NCBI RefSeq assembly: GCF_049340185.1
Contig: NZ_JBMPPC010000001.1
Location: 558,001-622,000, forward strand
Source: Undibacterium sp049340185
GTDB lineage: Bacteria > Pseudomonadota > Gammaproteobacteria > Burkholderiales > Burkholderiaceae_D
Reading direction: 5' to 3'
Length of the DNA: 64,000 nt
Below, piece after piece: positions 17,868 to 27,336 of the stretch (its first letter is position 1; each line of letters opens with the position of its first letter). The position numbers and the translations under genes were made by a program. The notes below the pieces were generated by a model. That model was not told the origin of the DNA and ran no database searches. It saw only the letters and a program-made list of their open reading frames with translations.

Positions 17868-18653
17868 CTAACGCAGTAGTTTTTCGTGAAATTCAGCCGG
17901 ATGATGGCTGTGAATTTTTACCAGACTCGATACACGCGTTCCATAATCGGGGGACTCTATGCATGCCGCAGATAACAATCGCTCCATCTCAAAACTCACT
18001 CCGGTATCGGGCAGGCGGCAGTCTGGCGCTGGCGTCGTATTCGACAGCATTTCAAAGTAAGCCTCCTCAGGTGCGCGCTGGCAGAGCAGGCTGGCGAACT
18101 CTGCCTTGGTCTTGACAACCTTGGGCCAAGGCGTATCCAGCGCAGCGTTAGAAATCCCATAAATACCGGGTGGCAGTGCCTGACCGTTGCGCGGATCGTC
18201 CCGTTTGCGATTTGAAAACCAGATCAGATCATTGTCGTCGCCAACCAGCAGATTGAATCCATTGTAGTCATCGACTTTATCTTTGATGCTGGCAATATAA
18301 TCTTGTGCGGACAAACTGCCAGTCAGGTAGTCTGAGACGAGTTTGCCACGTGACGGCGCATCTGTTCTTTTCTCAGATGGTGCACGGACATTCGTGATGG
18401 CAGCAAATTTCTTCATGGCAGTTGACTGTTCACCTGCATGACTCTCGCCACCACTATTGCTATCGGGGCTGCCCAGTTCAGCAACGCCCATCCACGTTCC
18501 ACCTGACTGCAAATCACGTCCGCCAAAAACATGCGGCGAGTTTTCCCACCAGATTGCCGGTGCGGCAGGCCGGTCATAGAATTCGTCACGGTTACTGGCC
18601 ACGATCAGAGGAGTATGCGGAAGCAGCTTCCAGGCAAAAACGATCAGACACAT
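17868..18653 (-). CDS. NRDE-family protein (TANGO2-like)
   Basis: A 261-residue protein beginning with the strongly conserved MCLIVFAW and containing the name-giving SNRDEFYDRP motif and the GGRDLQSGGTWMG segment. The family is related to Ntn-hydrolase folds, with the second-residue Cys as possible nucleophile; eukaryotic TANGO2 is linked to haem and lipid handling, while the bacterial role is unsettled. It overlaps the DUF4936 gene by 10 bases and follows ygfZ on the same strand, a gene order often seen in Burkholderiales. Residues about 90-120 form a Ser/Gly-rich insertion. Confidence 0.92.
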   Translation of the reverse strand: MCLIVFAWKLLPHTPLIVASNRDEFYDRPAAPAIWWENSPHVFGGRDLQSGGTWMGVAELGSPDSNSGGESHAGEQSTAMKKFAAITNVRAPSEKRTDAPSRGKLVSDYLTGSLSAQDYIASIKDKVDDYNGFNLLVGDDNDLIWFSNRKRDDPRNGQALPPGIYGISNAALDTPWPKVVKTKAEFASLLCQRAPEEAYFEMLSNTTPAPDCRLPDTGVSFEMERLLSAACIESPDYGTRVSSLVKIHSHHPAEFHEKLLR

Positions 18654-18940
18654 GGAATCACCTCCATAAAAAACTCAGGATGACGCTCACCATCTATCAG
18701 TGGTAATAAGCGCGTCTGCTGTACCGCCACTGTCAGGCTGGCGATGAAGTTGTCGGGAACATGGCGATAAATTTCCATCCAGGTATGCAAGCCATTACTG
18801 ATCTCCGGACGTCGTTGCAACCCACCGCTGACACCAGTCTGAGCACGCAGTGCAGCTTGCATGCCACGTACTTGCCCTAACACCTGATCCTGAAACTCTA
18901 CCGGTACTTTGTAATAAATATAGCAATCCATACTTGTCAT
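18644..18940 (-). CDS. DUF4936 family protein
   Basis: A 98-residue protein recognised as DUF4936 from its start (CYIYYKVP), the RPE/TWMEIY segment and small size. Function is unknown. It sits between ygfZ and the NRDE gene, as in many betaproteobacteria, overlapping the latter by 10 bases. A second Met at residue 4 is an alternative start. Confidence 0.85.
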   Translation of the reverse strand: MTSMDCYIYYKVPVEFQDQVLGQVRGMQAALRAQTGVSGGLQRRPEISNGLHTWMEIYRHVPDNFIASLTVAVQQTRLLPLIDGERHPEFFMEVIPCV

Positions 18941-19103
18941 CCTTCATCAGTCCCGACAATTTCCCTGACAGCAATCCATTTTTTATGACCACTTTATAGG
19001 GAGTATAGGTATTTATCAGCCTTATCCGCTTATTCTAGGTGCGTATTGGGTCAATTATTTACCATACTAGGGATGAGTATATATTTATTTGTCTTTATTA
19101 ACA

Positions 19104-20159
19104 TCAGGCTGTAACGTCAATCACCGGATATGGCAAAGCAAGGAAGGTTAGCGTGGCTCCGGTGCTGGATGCGAGGTGAATAGAGCCTGCCTCCTGATCG
19201 GCGACTTTGATCTCGACCAGGCACAGGCACTCACCCTCACTTACCCATTCGGCATTCACAATCATCCCGCAAGCTTGCGCCGCCTCTTCACTTGTGAATA
19301 CTTCGGTGCCTGGCATAATCGGCTGATCACCGTCATAAGCGATGCGCGCCAGCGCCATGCGGCGCTTTAACTTGCCAAGATACTGGCTACGGGCGACGAT
19401 TTCCTGGCCGGGATAGCAGCCTTTTTTAAAATTCACACCGCCAATTAGCTCAAAATTCACCATTTGCGGCACGAACTGTTCTTGTGTTTTATCGATGATC
19501 TGTGGGATTCCGGCTTGAATATTGGTCAGTCGCCATGCGCTTGCATCGACAATCGCCAGTTCTTTTTGCAGCAGGGGCCATATCTCTTGCGCGATCGCAT
19601 TGCTGGTACTCCATTGGTAGCGAGCGATGTGATTGGCATCGCTGATACGAATCAAGGTGCCGAATGGCGTCTCTGTTTTTGCATATGCTTCGTAAGGCAA
19701 TTCCGGAAACCAGCGTAACAAAACACTTGCTGCGGCAGTACCGCCAAGGCCCAGCACAATCTGGTCTGCACTGATATCTTGCAATTTTGCTTTTGCCCGC
19801 AAGATAAACATCTGCAAACGCTTATGAATCGCTGGTTTGATCGATTGATGCAGTTGCAGCGCGATACCTTCACTGGTTTTCCAATACAGAAAACTGGCAA
19901 TCATCCGACCTTTCGGTGAGCAATAGCAGGCAAGCTTAGCCTGATCATCTTTTAAATGCTCGACATCATTGGTCAATTGATTATGCAAAAAAGTGGCGGC
20001 ATCTTCACCCGTTGCCAGCAACAATGCCTGATCCGTCAGGGCCGCAACAAAGCCCGTTTGCAATGCTTGTGCAGTAGAGTTTTGCCATACCGGAAGGCCA
20101 TTCGTCTTGTTCTGTTGCACTAAAAAATCCTGCCAGCTCGTCATTGTTTCTGTGTTCAT
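19104..20159 (-). CDS. ygfZ: YgfZ/GcvT-family folate-binding protein
   Basis: A 351-residue tetrahydrofolate-dependent protein that supports assembly and repair of iron-sulfur clusters, including those of the tRNA-modifying MiaB. The diagnostic YgfZ motif KGCYPGQEIVAR is present in the second half, with the Cys needed for activity. I start at MNTETMTSW (20159), since a longer frame to 20231 has no homology and would run into the mltG promoter region. It is divergent from mltG. Confidence 0.92.
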   Translation of the reverse strand: MNTETMTSWQDFLVQQNKTNGLPVWQNSTAQALQTGFVAALTDQALLLATGEDAATFLHNQLTNDVEHLKDDQAKLACYCSPKGRMIASFLYWKTSEGIALQLHQSIKPAIHKRLQMFILRAKAKLQDISADQIVLGLGGTAAASVLLRWFPELPYEAYAKTETPFGTLIRISDANHIARYQWSTSNAIAQEIWPLLQKELAIVDASAWRLTNIQAGIPQIIDKTQEQFVPQMVNFELIGGVNFKKGCYPGQEIVARSQYLGKLKRRMALARIAYDGDQPIMPGTEVFTSEEAAQACGMIVNAEWVSEGECLCLVEIKVADQEAGSIHLASSTGATLTFLALPYPVIDVTA

Positions 20160-20245
20160 GAAGTCTCGGTTTAAAATACGGGTCACAATTTCGATTATAG
20201 TGCGCTCCGGCAAAATGCGTTTGCCAACCACGTCTCCTCTTTAGC

Positions 20246-21232
20246 ATGGCATTCATAAAAAAACTTTTTCTACTGGCGATTCTACTTGGCAGTGCGGCGG
20301 CAGGTGGCATGATCTACTGGACTGGCCAGCCGATTCACGGTGAACCGGAAGCGATTGACTTCAACGTCAAAAGTGGCAGTAGTGTACGTAGTGCTGGCAA
20401 ACAAATGCAAGAGGCAGGCGTACCGCTGAACCCCTGGCTGTTTGAAATTCTCGCGCGAATCACTGGCAAAGCCAACAAACTCAAAGCAGGTTCCTACGAT
20501 ATTGAAGCAGGCAAAACGCCCATGGATCTGCTGGACAAGCTGGTCAACGGGGACTTCGCATTCGCGTCTCTGTCGATCATTGAAGGATGGACGTTTCAGC
20601 AAATGCGTAAAGTCATTAATAGCCATCCATCGATCAAACATAGCACAGCGAGCATGTCCGATCGCGAGTTGATGCGTAAGGTCGATGCTGATTTTGCACA
20701 GCCCGAAGGCTTATTTTTCCCCGACACCTATTTATTCGCCAAGGGGAGCAACGATCTGGAGATTTATCAGCAAGCCCATGCCTCTATGCTCAAAAAATTG
20801 AATGAAGCCTGGGCGAACAGAAATACCCTATTGCCGTACAAGACTGCATACGAAGCACTGACGATGGCATCCATCATTGAAAAAGAGACGGGTCAAAAAG
20901 CTGAGCGTACCTTGATTGCATCTGTTTTTATCAACCGCTTGCGAACAGGAATGTTGTTACAGACAGACCCCACGGTGATTTACGGCATGGGAGAACAATA
21001 CAAAGGTAAAATCAGAAAACATGATTTACTAACCGATACACCTTACAACACCTACACTCGCGCTGGTTTGCCGCCCACGCCGATTGCCTTACCCGGTATC
21101 GCTTCGCTGACGGCTGCATTTAATCCAGCAAAAAGCGATGCGCTGTATTTTGTAGCAAAGGGAGATGGCACCAGTCATTTTTCAGATAATCTGACTGAAC
21201 ACAATCGCGCCGTAAATAAATACCAGCGCTGA
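20246..21232 (+). CDS. mltG: Endolytic peptidoglycan transglycosylase
   Basis: A 328-residue YceG/MltG enzyme that cuts nascent glycan strands and ends their elongation. One N-terminal membrane helix (residues about 5-24) is followed by a LysM-like region (DFNVKSGSSVRSAGKQMQ) and the catalytic domain with MASIIEKETG, containing the essential Glu. The C-terminal motif TPYNTYTRAGLPPTPI is typical. It leads the mltG-tmk-holB-pilZ run conserved in many proteobacteria. Confidence 0.95.
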   Translation: MAFIKKLFLLAILLGSAAAGGMIYWTGQPIHGEPEAIDFNVKSGSSVRSAGKQMQEAGVPLNPWLFEILARITGKANKLKAGSYDIEAGKTPMDLLDKLVNGDFAFASLSIIEGWTFQQMRKVINSHPSIKHSTASMSDRELMRKVDADFAQPEGLFFPDTYLFAKGSNDLEIYQQAHASMLKKLNEAWANRNTLLPYKTAYEALTMASIIEKETGQKAERTLIASVFINRLRTGMLLQTDPTVIYGMGEQYKGKIRKHDLLTDTPYNTYTRAGLPPTPIALPGIASLTAAFNPAKSDALYFVAKGDGTSHFSDNLTEHNRAVNKYQR

Positions 21233-21377
21233 TGCCGACGATGCTTTAACCGCATGCAACGCGTATGCAATGAATTAAATAACGAATTGAGTGAATTGAA
21301 TAAGTAGTATGAACACAAAAATAAAAACAGATCACATGGAAAACGGCACCCCACAAGACCCGGTCAAAGGTAAAAGC

Positions 21378-22013
21378 ATGGGTAAAAGTAAAGGTAAATT
21401 TATTACCTTTGAAGGAATCGACGGTGCCGGTAAATCGACCCATATTACTTATGTTGCCGAAGTATTGACCCAGCATGGCAAACAAGTTATTTCCTCACGC
21501 GAACCGGGCGGAACCGTCTTGGGTGAAAAATTACGCGAATTACTATTGCAAGAAAAAATGCATTTAGAAACTGAGGCATTGCTCATGTTTGCCGTGCGCA
21601 GAGAACACATTGCCCAAGTCATTGAGCCAGCACTGGCCAGAGGTGATTGGGTTATTTCTGACCGATTTTCCGATGCAAGTTTCGCCTATCAGGGCGGCGG
21701 ACGTAAGTTGTCGCTCGATAAACTGACTGCATTAGAGCAGTGGGTGCATCCACATCTGCAACCGGATCTGACCTTATTGTTTGATGTGCCGCTAGAGGTT
21801 GCCCGTGCACGTCTTGATGCGACTCGCGATCTGGATAAATTCGAACAGGAAAAAACCGATTTTTTTGCCGGGACGCGGGCAGAATACTTACGCCGGGCGG
21901 CAGAATTCCCCGAGCGTTTCCGTATCATCGATTCAAGCTTGTCTATTCCCGAAATCAGAGTACAACTCGATATCTTAATTGCCCAATTATGTAAGGATGC
22001 GACTTACTCATGA
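21378..22013 (+). CDS. tmk: Thymidylate kinase
   Basis: Phosphorylates dTMP to dTDP. The P-loop FEGIDGAGKSTH, the DR motif of the substrate site (VISDRFSDASFAYQGGGR) and overall length (211 residues) fit Tmk. I choose the ATG at 21378 because AAAGG lies 7 bases before it and homology begins right after; an upstream ATG at 21309 would add 23 Lys-rich residues. The stop overlaps the holB start by 4 bases. Confidence 0.94.
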   Translation: MGKSKGKFITFEGIDGAGKSTHITYVAEVLTQHGKQVISSREPGGTVLGEKLRELLLQEKMHLETEALLMFAVRREHIAQVIEPALARGDWVISDRFSDASFAYQGGGRKLSLDKLTALEQWVHPHLQPDLTLLFDVPLEVARARLDATRDLDKFEQEKTDFFAGTRAEYLRRAAEFPERFRIIDSSLSIPEIRVQLDILIAQLCKDATYS

Positions 22014-23044
22014 CGCATCCTTTGTTTCACTGGCAAACAGACGCATGGCAGCAACTGAATTTGCTGCGTCAGCGCATGCCGCATGCCGTACTCTTGTATG
22101 GACCCGAGGGCATAGGAAAAACCGTATTTGCCGAACATCTGGCGCAATCCCTGTTATGTGAATCACCAACACCGGATGGCCACGCTTGTGGCAAGTGTGC
22201 TTCTTGTGGTTGGTTTGGGCAATACAGTCATCCCGACTATCGCCGCGTCCGCCCAGAATTGCTGGATGAGGAAGATCATATCGCCAGCGAAGCGGATGCG
22301 CCAGAGCCAGAAAAAAAAGCTAAAGCGAGTAAAGCGCCGTCCAAAGAAATCGTTATCAATCAAATCCGGGCCTTGTCGGATTTTATGAATATTTCTACGC
22401 ATCGCCAGGGACGACGTGTGATCGTATTGTATCCGGCCGAGGCCTTGAATATTCCGGCCGCGAATGCCTTGCTCAAGTCGCTGGAGGAACCTAATCCGAA
22501 TACGGTCTTTATTTTGGTATCCAATAGCCTCGATAAATTACTGCCGACAATTTTGTCGCGTTGTCATAAATTCGCAATGGGGATGCCAGATACCGCACAA
22601 GCTCTGGCCTGGCTGAAAACACAACAGCTCGCTGATGCCGAAACCTGGCTGGCGCAGCAGGGCGGGGCACCGCTCTCGGCGTTGCAAATGGCACAATCAG
22701 AAGACCGTGCTGAATTTGATGATTTTTTACGACAGTTATGCAAACCCGGTGTGGAGTCGAGTTTGAAAATTGCAGAAAAAATGCAAAAATTAAATGTACC
22801 TAATACGGTGGCGTGGCTACAGCGTTGGTTGTACGACATTTTTTCTTGTAAACAAACGGGCAGAATCCGGTATCATCCACGCTATCAAAAAGAGTTAGCG
22901 GCACTGGCAACACGGGTAGGCACACCGGCCTTATTGCAGGTGATTAAAAACACGAACGAGCGGCAAGCGATAGCCAGCCATCCTTTGTCAGCTAAACTCT
23001 TTATCGAAGACATGCTGCTGGATTACTCTTCACTATTTCACTGA
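22010..23044 (+). CDS. holB: DNA polymerase III subunit delta-prime
   Basis: A 344-residue clamp-loader subunit. It has an AAA+ fold with P-loop GPEGIGKT, a zinc-binding CGKCASC cluster with an upstream Cys, and the segment NALLKSLEEPNPNT plus the SRC motif (LSRCHK) common to clamp-loader subunits. An acidic/lysine insertion (about residues 85-110) lies between the zinc module and the rest. Coupled to tmk by a 4-base overlap. Confidence 0.94.
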   Translation: MTHPLFHWQTDAWQQLNLLRQRMPHAVLLYGPEGIGKTVFAEHLAQSLLCESPTPDGHACGKCASCGWFGQYSHPDYRRVRPELLDEEDHIASEADAPEPEKKAKASKAPSKEIVINQIRALSDFMNISTHRQGRRVIVLYPAEALNIPAANALLKSLEEPNPNTVFILVSNSLDKLLPTILSRCHKFAMGMPDTAQALAWLKTQQLADAETWLAQQGGAPLSALQMAQSEDRAEFDDFLRQLCKPGVESSLKIAEKMQKLNVPNTVAWLQRWLYDIFSCKQTGRIRYHPRYQKELAALATRVGTPALLQVIKNTNERQAIASHPLSAKLFIEDMLLDYSSLFH

Positions 23045-23054
23045 AAGCTTGTTT

Positions 23055-23444
23055 ATGGCCGACTTACCAGCCGATCTTAGTGCTCCTCTGAACATGCCGA
23101 CACCGGCACGTCCGTCTGTTTTATCGCTGGCGATTAAAGAAAAAGCGGCGTTGTATTCTGCTTATATGCCATTTCTAAAGAACGGTGGCATTTTTGTTCC
23201 GACGAACAAAAGTTACCGTTTAGGCGAAGAAATTTACTTGATTCTGACTTTACTGGATGATCCGAATAAATATCCGATCGCTGGCAAAGTCGCCTGGATC
23301 ACGCCGGCAGGTGCGGGCAATAATAAGTCACAGGGAATTGGTGTTCATTTTCCTGATGATGAAAGCGGCACGCGTATTAAATTGCGTGTAGAAGAATTAC
23401 TGGGGGCGGCGATACGCTCATCTAGGGCAACGCATACTTTGTAA
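23055..23444 (+). CDS. pilZ: PilZ-domain protein of type IV pilus assembly
   Basis: A 129-residue PilZ-domain protein. The central part NGGIFVPTNKSYRLGEEIYLILTLLDDP and GIGVHF match the non-canonical PilZ of type IV pilus biogenesis, which often lacks the c-di-GMP-binding RxxxR motif; I do not see that motif here. The ATG at 23055 is used; a TTG two codons upstream is in frame. It follows holB by 10 bases. In related genomes a tatD gene follows; it is absent here. Confidence 0.9.
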   Translation: MADLPADLSAPLNMPTPARPSVLSLAIKEKAALYSAYMPFLKNGGIFVPTNKSYRLGEEIYLILTLLDDPNKYPIAGKVAWITPAGAGNNKSQGIGVHFPDDESGTRIKLRVEELLGAAIRSSRATHTL

Positions 23445-23547
23445 TCCAATGCTGACCAACGCTTCGCAGGTCACGCGCTTATGTCATTGCTAAATTTATT
23501 CTCTCTTTAGTTTCATCATTTTTGCTACTTATTCCCCATATTTCTCC

Positions 23548-24054
23548 ATGACCGGATTTGTCCCATCACATCGCATCGCGACCTTTGACGATTTACCTGC
23601 TATCGTCGCGATTTACAACTCAACCGTTGCATCGCGTCAGGTAACCGCAGACACAGAGCCCGTCACAGTTGCGTCGCGCCATGCGTGGTTCAACGAACAC
23701 ACCCCGGATAAGCGGCCTTTATGGGTGATTGAGCAAAACGGTCAGATTCTTGGCTGGCTGTCGTTCTCTAATTTTTATGGTCGTCCTGCGTATTCGGGCA
23801 CAGCGGAATTGTCGATTTATTTGCATGAAGATGCCCGTGGCAAAGGATTAGGGCGCTACCTTTTGACGGAAGCAATCGCTTTCGCTCCGCAAATCAACGT
23901 GCATACCTTGCTGGGTTTTATTTTTGGACACAACACGCCTAGCATGAATTTGTTTGCAAGCTTCAATTTTGAAATCTGGGCCAACATGCCTAAAGTCGCC
24001 ACTCTGGATGGGGTTGAACGTGACTTGATTATTATGGGCAAACGGATTGCCTGA
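23548..24054 (+). CDS. GNAT N-acetyltransferase, phosphinothricin-acetyltransferase-like
   Basis: A 168-residue acetyl-CoA-dependent transferase. The start RIATFDDLPAIVAIYNSTV, the strand ELSIYLHEDARGKGLGRYLL with the acetyl-CoA pyrophosphate loop, and the end motif match the Pat/MddA group of GNAT enzymes, which acetylate amino groups of small molecules such as phosphinothricin or methionine derivatives. The natural substrate cannot be assigned. It lies at the place where tatD is often found. Confidence 0.9.
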   Translation: MTGFVPSHRIATFDDLPAIVAIYNSTVASRQVTADTEPVTVASRHAWFNEHTPDKRPLWVIEQNGQILGWLSFSNFYGRPAYSGTAELSIYLHEDARGKGLGRYLLTEAIAFAPQINVHTLLGFIFGHNTPSMNLFASFNFEIWANMPKVATLDGVERDLIIMGKRIA

Positions 24055-24251
24055 TCCTGGCAGGCTTGTTAGATATCGATATCAATGTTTCCACGGCTAA
24101 CACGTGTAAAAACATAGTCTGAAGCTCTTTTAAGCCTGTATAAGCGTAAAAAGAGTAAAATCCGGCATCTTATTACGCACATTACGCATCTTACTTACAT
24201 GGCTTGCTTTCTTTTCAGAAGCAAGCCATCGATTTTTATAGGAATTCCACC

Positions 24252-25166
24252 ATGCTGAGCTATCGCCACGGCTTCCATGCCGGTAATCACGCAGACGTTC
24301 TCAAGCATTTCGTCACGATTCAACTACTCAACTATTTAGGTCAAAAAGATACTGCCTACACGTATATTGACACCCATGCTGGCGCAGGTTTGTATGCGCT
24401 TGATGGCGGTTATGCGACTAAAAACGCGGAATTTGAAACTGGCATCGGTCCTCTTTGGGATCGTAAAGACTTGCCAGCGCCACTTGCCGAATATGTCGAT
24501 CTGGTCAAAGAACTCAATCCCAGCGGCAAAATGCGCTATTACCCGGGGTCACCTTATTGTGCCGAGAAGATTTTGCGCGAGCAAGACCGTTTGCGTTTAT
24601 TTGAATTACATCCTAGTGAAATTAAAATTCTCGCTGAAAATTTCCGCAAACTTGATGCGCATTCCGCAGCCCAGGGACATCGTCCCACCACTCGTGGCAA
24701 GCGCGTCATTATTACGGCAGGAGATGGTTTTGAGGGATTAAAGGCTTTATTGCCACCGCCATCGCGGCGCGGCCTAGTCTTGATTGATCCGCCTTACGAG
24801 GTCAAAGACGATTACCGACGTGTCAAAGATACGGTGGAAGATGGCTTGAAACGGTTCCCAACGGGCGTATTTGCTGTCTGGTACCCGGTATTGAATCGGC
24901 CAGACTCAAAACAGTTGCCCGAGCGGCTAAAGCGCTTGCAAGCCAACGGCTGGCTGAACGTAACATTGTCCGTCAGCGGTCCGTCTCCCGACGGATTCGG
25001 TCTGCATAGCAGTGGCATGTTCATCATCAATCCCCCCTGGACTCTGGAGGCAAGCTTGCGCGAAGTGATGCCATATTTAGTCAAGGTATTGGGTCGCGAT
25101 GCGGGAGCAAGTTTTAGCATTGATTCTGGCGAAACGCAGACAATAGGGCGCGCACGTAAAAAATAA
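24252..25166 (+). CDS. rlmJ: 23S rRNA (adenine-2030-N6)-methyltransferase
   Basis: A 304-residue SAM-dependent RNA methyltransferase that modifies A2030 of 23S rRNA. The N-terminus MLSYRHGFHAGNHADVLKHF is diagnostic for RlmJ, and the catalytic motif DPPYE is present near residue 180. The ATG at 24252 follows an AGGAAT ribosome site; an upstream start at 24204 would add 16 residues without homology. It stands alone with a terminator behind it. Confidence 0.95.
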   Translation: MLSYRHGFHAGNHADVLKHFVTIQLLNYLGQKDTAYTYIDTHAGAGLYALDGGYATKNAEFETGIGPLWDRKDLPAPLAEYVDLVKELNPSGKMRYYPGSPYCAEKILREQDRLRLFELHPSEIKILAENFRKLDAHSAAQGHRPTTRGKRVIITAGDGFEGLKALLPPPSRRGLVLIDPPYEVKDDYRRVKDTVEDGLKRFPTGVFAVWYPVLNRPDSKQLPERLKRLQANGWLNVTLSVSGPSPDGFGLHSSGMFIINPPWTLEASLREVMPYLVKVLGRDAGASFSIDSGETQTIGRARKK

Positions 25167-25199
25167 AACGTATAAAAGCCGAATTTATCCGATTGTCAG

Positions 25200-25243
25200 T
25201 ACTCATTAAATACTCATCAAGTACACATCGAATACAAATTGCC
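25200..25243 (+). repeat. Imperfect tandem repeat of an 11-base unit
   Basis: Four successive units (TACTCATTAAA, TACTCATCAAG, TACACATCGAA, TACAAATTGCC) lie directly behind rlmJ and run into its terminator. The units share TAC and a central CAT. Confidence 0.4.
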
Positions 25244-25272
25244 GGAACAGAAATGTTACCGGCAATTTTTTT
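25236..25272 (+). terminator. Intrinsic terminator of rlmJ
   Basis: AAATTGCCGG pairs with CCGGCAATTT around a 13-base loop and runs into a tract of T to 25272. It lies 70 bases after the rlmJ stop codon. Confidence 0.8.
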
Positions 25273-25455
25273 GTCTAAAAAAACTGTCAGAAAAAGACCA
25301 AAAAATGTCTCAAATTGTTGAATTATTTTTGCTCTATGTTGCACTGCAAATTCAGCATGGACGAAAAATCGAGTGATTCCTCTAAACAAAATTTAAATGA
25401 ACAACTATTTACGTCAAAAAGATGGTGCCATGCAGCATAAATAAGGATTGACGAA

Positions 25456-25473
25456 TTAGTACGGTCGTACAAA
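25456..25473. promoter_or_regulatory. TetR-type palindrome, site 1 (before the acyl-CoA ligase)
   Basis: TTAGTACGGTCGTACAAA is a near-palindrome with the core GTACGGTCGTAC. Closely related sequences occur at 28629-28645 and 32518-32534, each before a gene of the same pathway. The form resembles operators of TetR-family regulators of fatty-acid or branched-chain catabolism. Confidence 0.6.
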
Positions 25474-25566
25474 AATCGTTACAAGAAAATTTAATTTGAT
25501 AAAAAGCAGATAAAAACGATGTAATTGTTGAACTAGTTCAGATGGCAACATAATTCAGGAGAGCAG

Positions 25567-27219
25567 ATGTCGGAGTATCAACAAAGCCCGGTGATGGGCC
25601 AGATGATGAGCAAACCTTTGCTCATTTCCAGCATTATCGAACACGCAGACCGGTATTTTGGCAGCAATGAAATTGTTTCCCGCCGCGCAGAAGGTGACAT
25701 CCATCGCTACAACTATCGCGAATGTCATCGTCGCTCTAAAAAACTAGCGAATGCCTTTAAAAAAATGGGCATCAAAATCGGTGACCGTATTGCTACGCTA
25801 GCGTGGAATGGCTACCGCCATATGGAAGCTTATTACGCAGTATCAGGTTCCGGTGCCGTGTTGCACACGATCAATCCTCGCCTGCATCCGGAGCAAATTG
25901 CCTACATCGTGAATCATGCAGAGGATCAGTATCTGCTGTTCGATATCACGTTCCTGCCTATCGTGAAAGCGGTCGCCAGCCATTGCCCCACCATCAAAGG
26001 TTTTATCATGATGTGTGATCGTGAACATTTGCCTGCTGATGGATCGGTTCCGAATTTGCTTTGCTATGAGGACTTGATTGACGCAAATGCCGATAATTTT
26101 GTCTGGCCCGAGTTTGACGAAAACTCTGCGTCCAGTCTTTGCTATACCTCTGGCACTACCGGTCACCCTAAGGGGGCACTATATTCACACCGCTCGACGG
26201 TTCTGCACTCTTATGCGTCTGCCATGCCAGATGGTCTGAATGTATCAGCACGGGACTCTGTCTTGCCTGTGGTACCCATGTTCCACGTCAATGCCTGGGG
26301 CCTGCCATATTCGGCACCGCTAACCGGAGCAAAATTAGTATTTCCTGGCCCGGCGCTGGATGGTAAGTCTTTGTATGAATTATTTGAACAGGAGAAAGTC
26401 ACTTTCTCGGCAGGAGTTCCTACCGTATGGCTAGGTTTGCTGACCTATGTCGCACAAAATAATCTCAAATTCTCGACCTTCAAACGCACGGTTATCGGCG
26501 GCTCGGCCTGCCCGCCTGCCATGATGAAAACATTACGCCACACCTACGGCGTTGAAGTCGTGCATGCCTGGGGTATGACAGAAATGTCGCCATTAGGTAC
26601 CACCGGCACGCTTCAGGCCAAGCACATGGCATTGTCCGACGATGCACAGCAAGCCATCCTTGAAAAACAAGGTCATGCCATTTTTGGTGTGGACATGAAA
26701 ATTGTCGATGACGCAGGTAAAGAGTTGCCGTGGGACGGTAAGACTTATGGTAACTTGCTTGTCAAAGGTCCATGGATTATCAGTAGTTATTTTAAAAACG
26801 AGGGTGGCGATATTCTCGAAAACGGCTGGTTCCCAACGGGTGACGTAGCAACAATTGATGCTGATGGCTATATGCAGATCACAGATCGCAGCAAGGACGT
26901 GATTAAGTCCGGCGGTGAATGGATAGGCACGATTGATCTGGAAAATGTCGCGGTATCGCACCCAGCCGTGTTGCAGGCAGCATGTATCGGCGTATTCCAT
27001 CCGAAGTGGGATGAACGGCCCTTATTACTGGTAGTAAAAAAACCAGGAGCAGAAATAGAAAAAGAAGAATTGCTAAAATTTTATGACGGGAAAATAGCAA
27101 AATGGTGGACACCAGATGACGTCGTTTTCATCGACGCACTGCCACTGGGAGCAACGGGGAAAATTTTGAAAAACAAACTAAGGGATCAATTTAAAGACTA
27201 CAAATTGCCAACCGCCTGA
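25567..27219 (+). CDS. Medium/long-chain acyl-CoA ligase
   Basis: A 550-residue AMP-forming acyl-CoA synthetase that activates a fatty acid with ATP and CoA. The AMP-binding motif CYTSGTTGHPKGALYSHRS lies near residue 197, the second motif HAWGMTEMSPLGT near 330, and the C-terminal ITDRSKDVIKSGGEWI and ATGKILK segments complete the fold. The chain length preference is not readable. It opens a group with a Liv-type transporter and a FadB-type enzyme, and a palindrome 90 bases upstream suggests pathway-specific control. Confidence 0.92.
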   Translation: MSEYQQSPVMGQMMSKPLLISSIIEHADRYFGSNEIVSRRAEGDIHRYNYRECHRRSKKLANAFKKMGIKIGDRIATLAWNGYRHMEAYYAVSGSGAVLHTINPRLHPEQIAYIVNHAEDQYLLFDITFLPIVKAVASHCPTIKGFIMMCDREHLPADGSVPNLLCYEDLIDANADNFVWPEFDENSASSLCYTSGTTGHPKGALYSHRSTVLHSYASAMPDGLNVSARDSVLPVVPMFHVNAWGLPYSAPLTGAKLVFPGPALDGKSLYELFEQEKVTFSAGVPTVWLGLLTYVAQNNLKFSTFKRTVIGGSACPPAMMKTLRHTYGVEVVHAWGMTEMSPLGTTGTLQAKHMALSDDAQQAILEKQGHAIFGVDMKIVDDAGKELPWDGKTYGNLLVKGPWIISSYFKNEGGDILENGWFPTGDVATIDADGYMQITDRSKDVIKSGGEWIGTIDLENVAVSHPAVLQAACIGVFHPKWDERPLLLVVKKPGAEIEKEELLKFYDGKIAKWWTPDDVVFIDALPLGATGKILKNKLRDQFKDYKLPTA

Positions 27220-27234
27220 TTGTGATCAAAGAAA

Positions 27235-27264
27235 GGAGAGTGGTACGTCAGATCAACACTCTCC
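27235..27264. other. Hairpin between the acyl-CoA ligase and binding-protein genes
   Basis: GGAGAGTG (27235-27242) pairs exactly with CACTCTCC (27257-27264) around a 14-base loop. No T-run follows, so it may be a weak terminator or an mRNA-stabilising structure before the highly expressed binding-protein gene. Confidence 0.5.
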
Positions 27265-27336
27265 AACAAAAAAGCACGTAAAAAAAGTAAAAAAGTAATT
27301 TCCATAAACATCCACAAAAATACTGGAGTGAGACAA

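Noticed and set aside
17837..17891. CGAAAAAATTTTCG palindrome and a TTTTCGTGAAAT direct repeat between the MFS and NRDE genes
   Set aside because: Too weak for a terminator and the second repeat copy is inside the NRDE coding sequence; probably chance.
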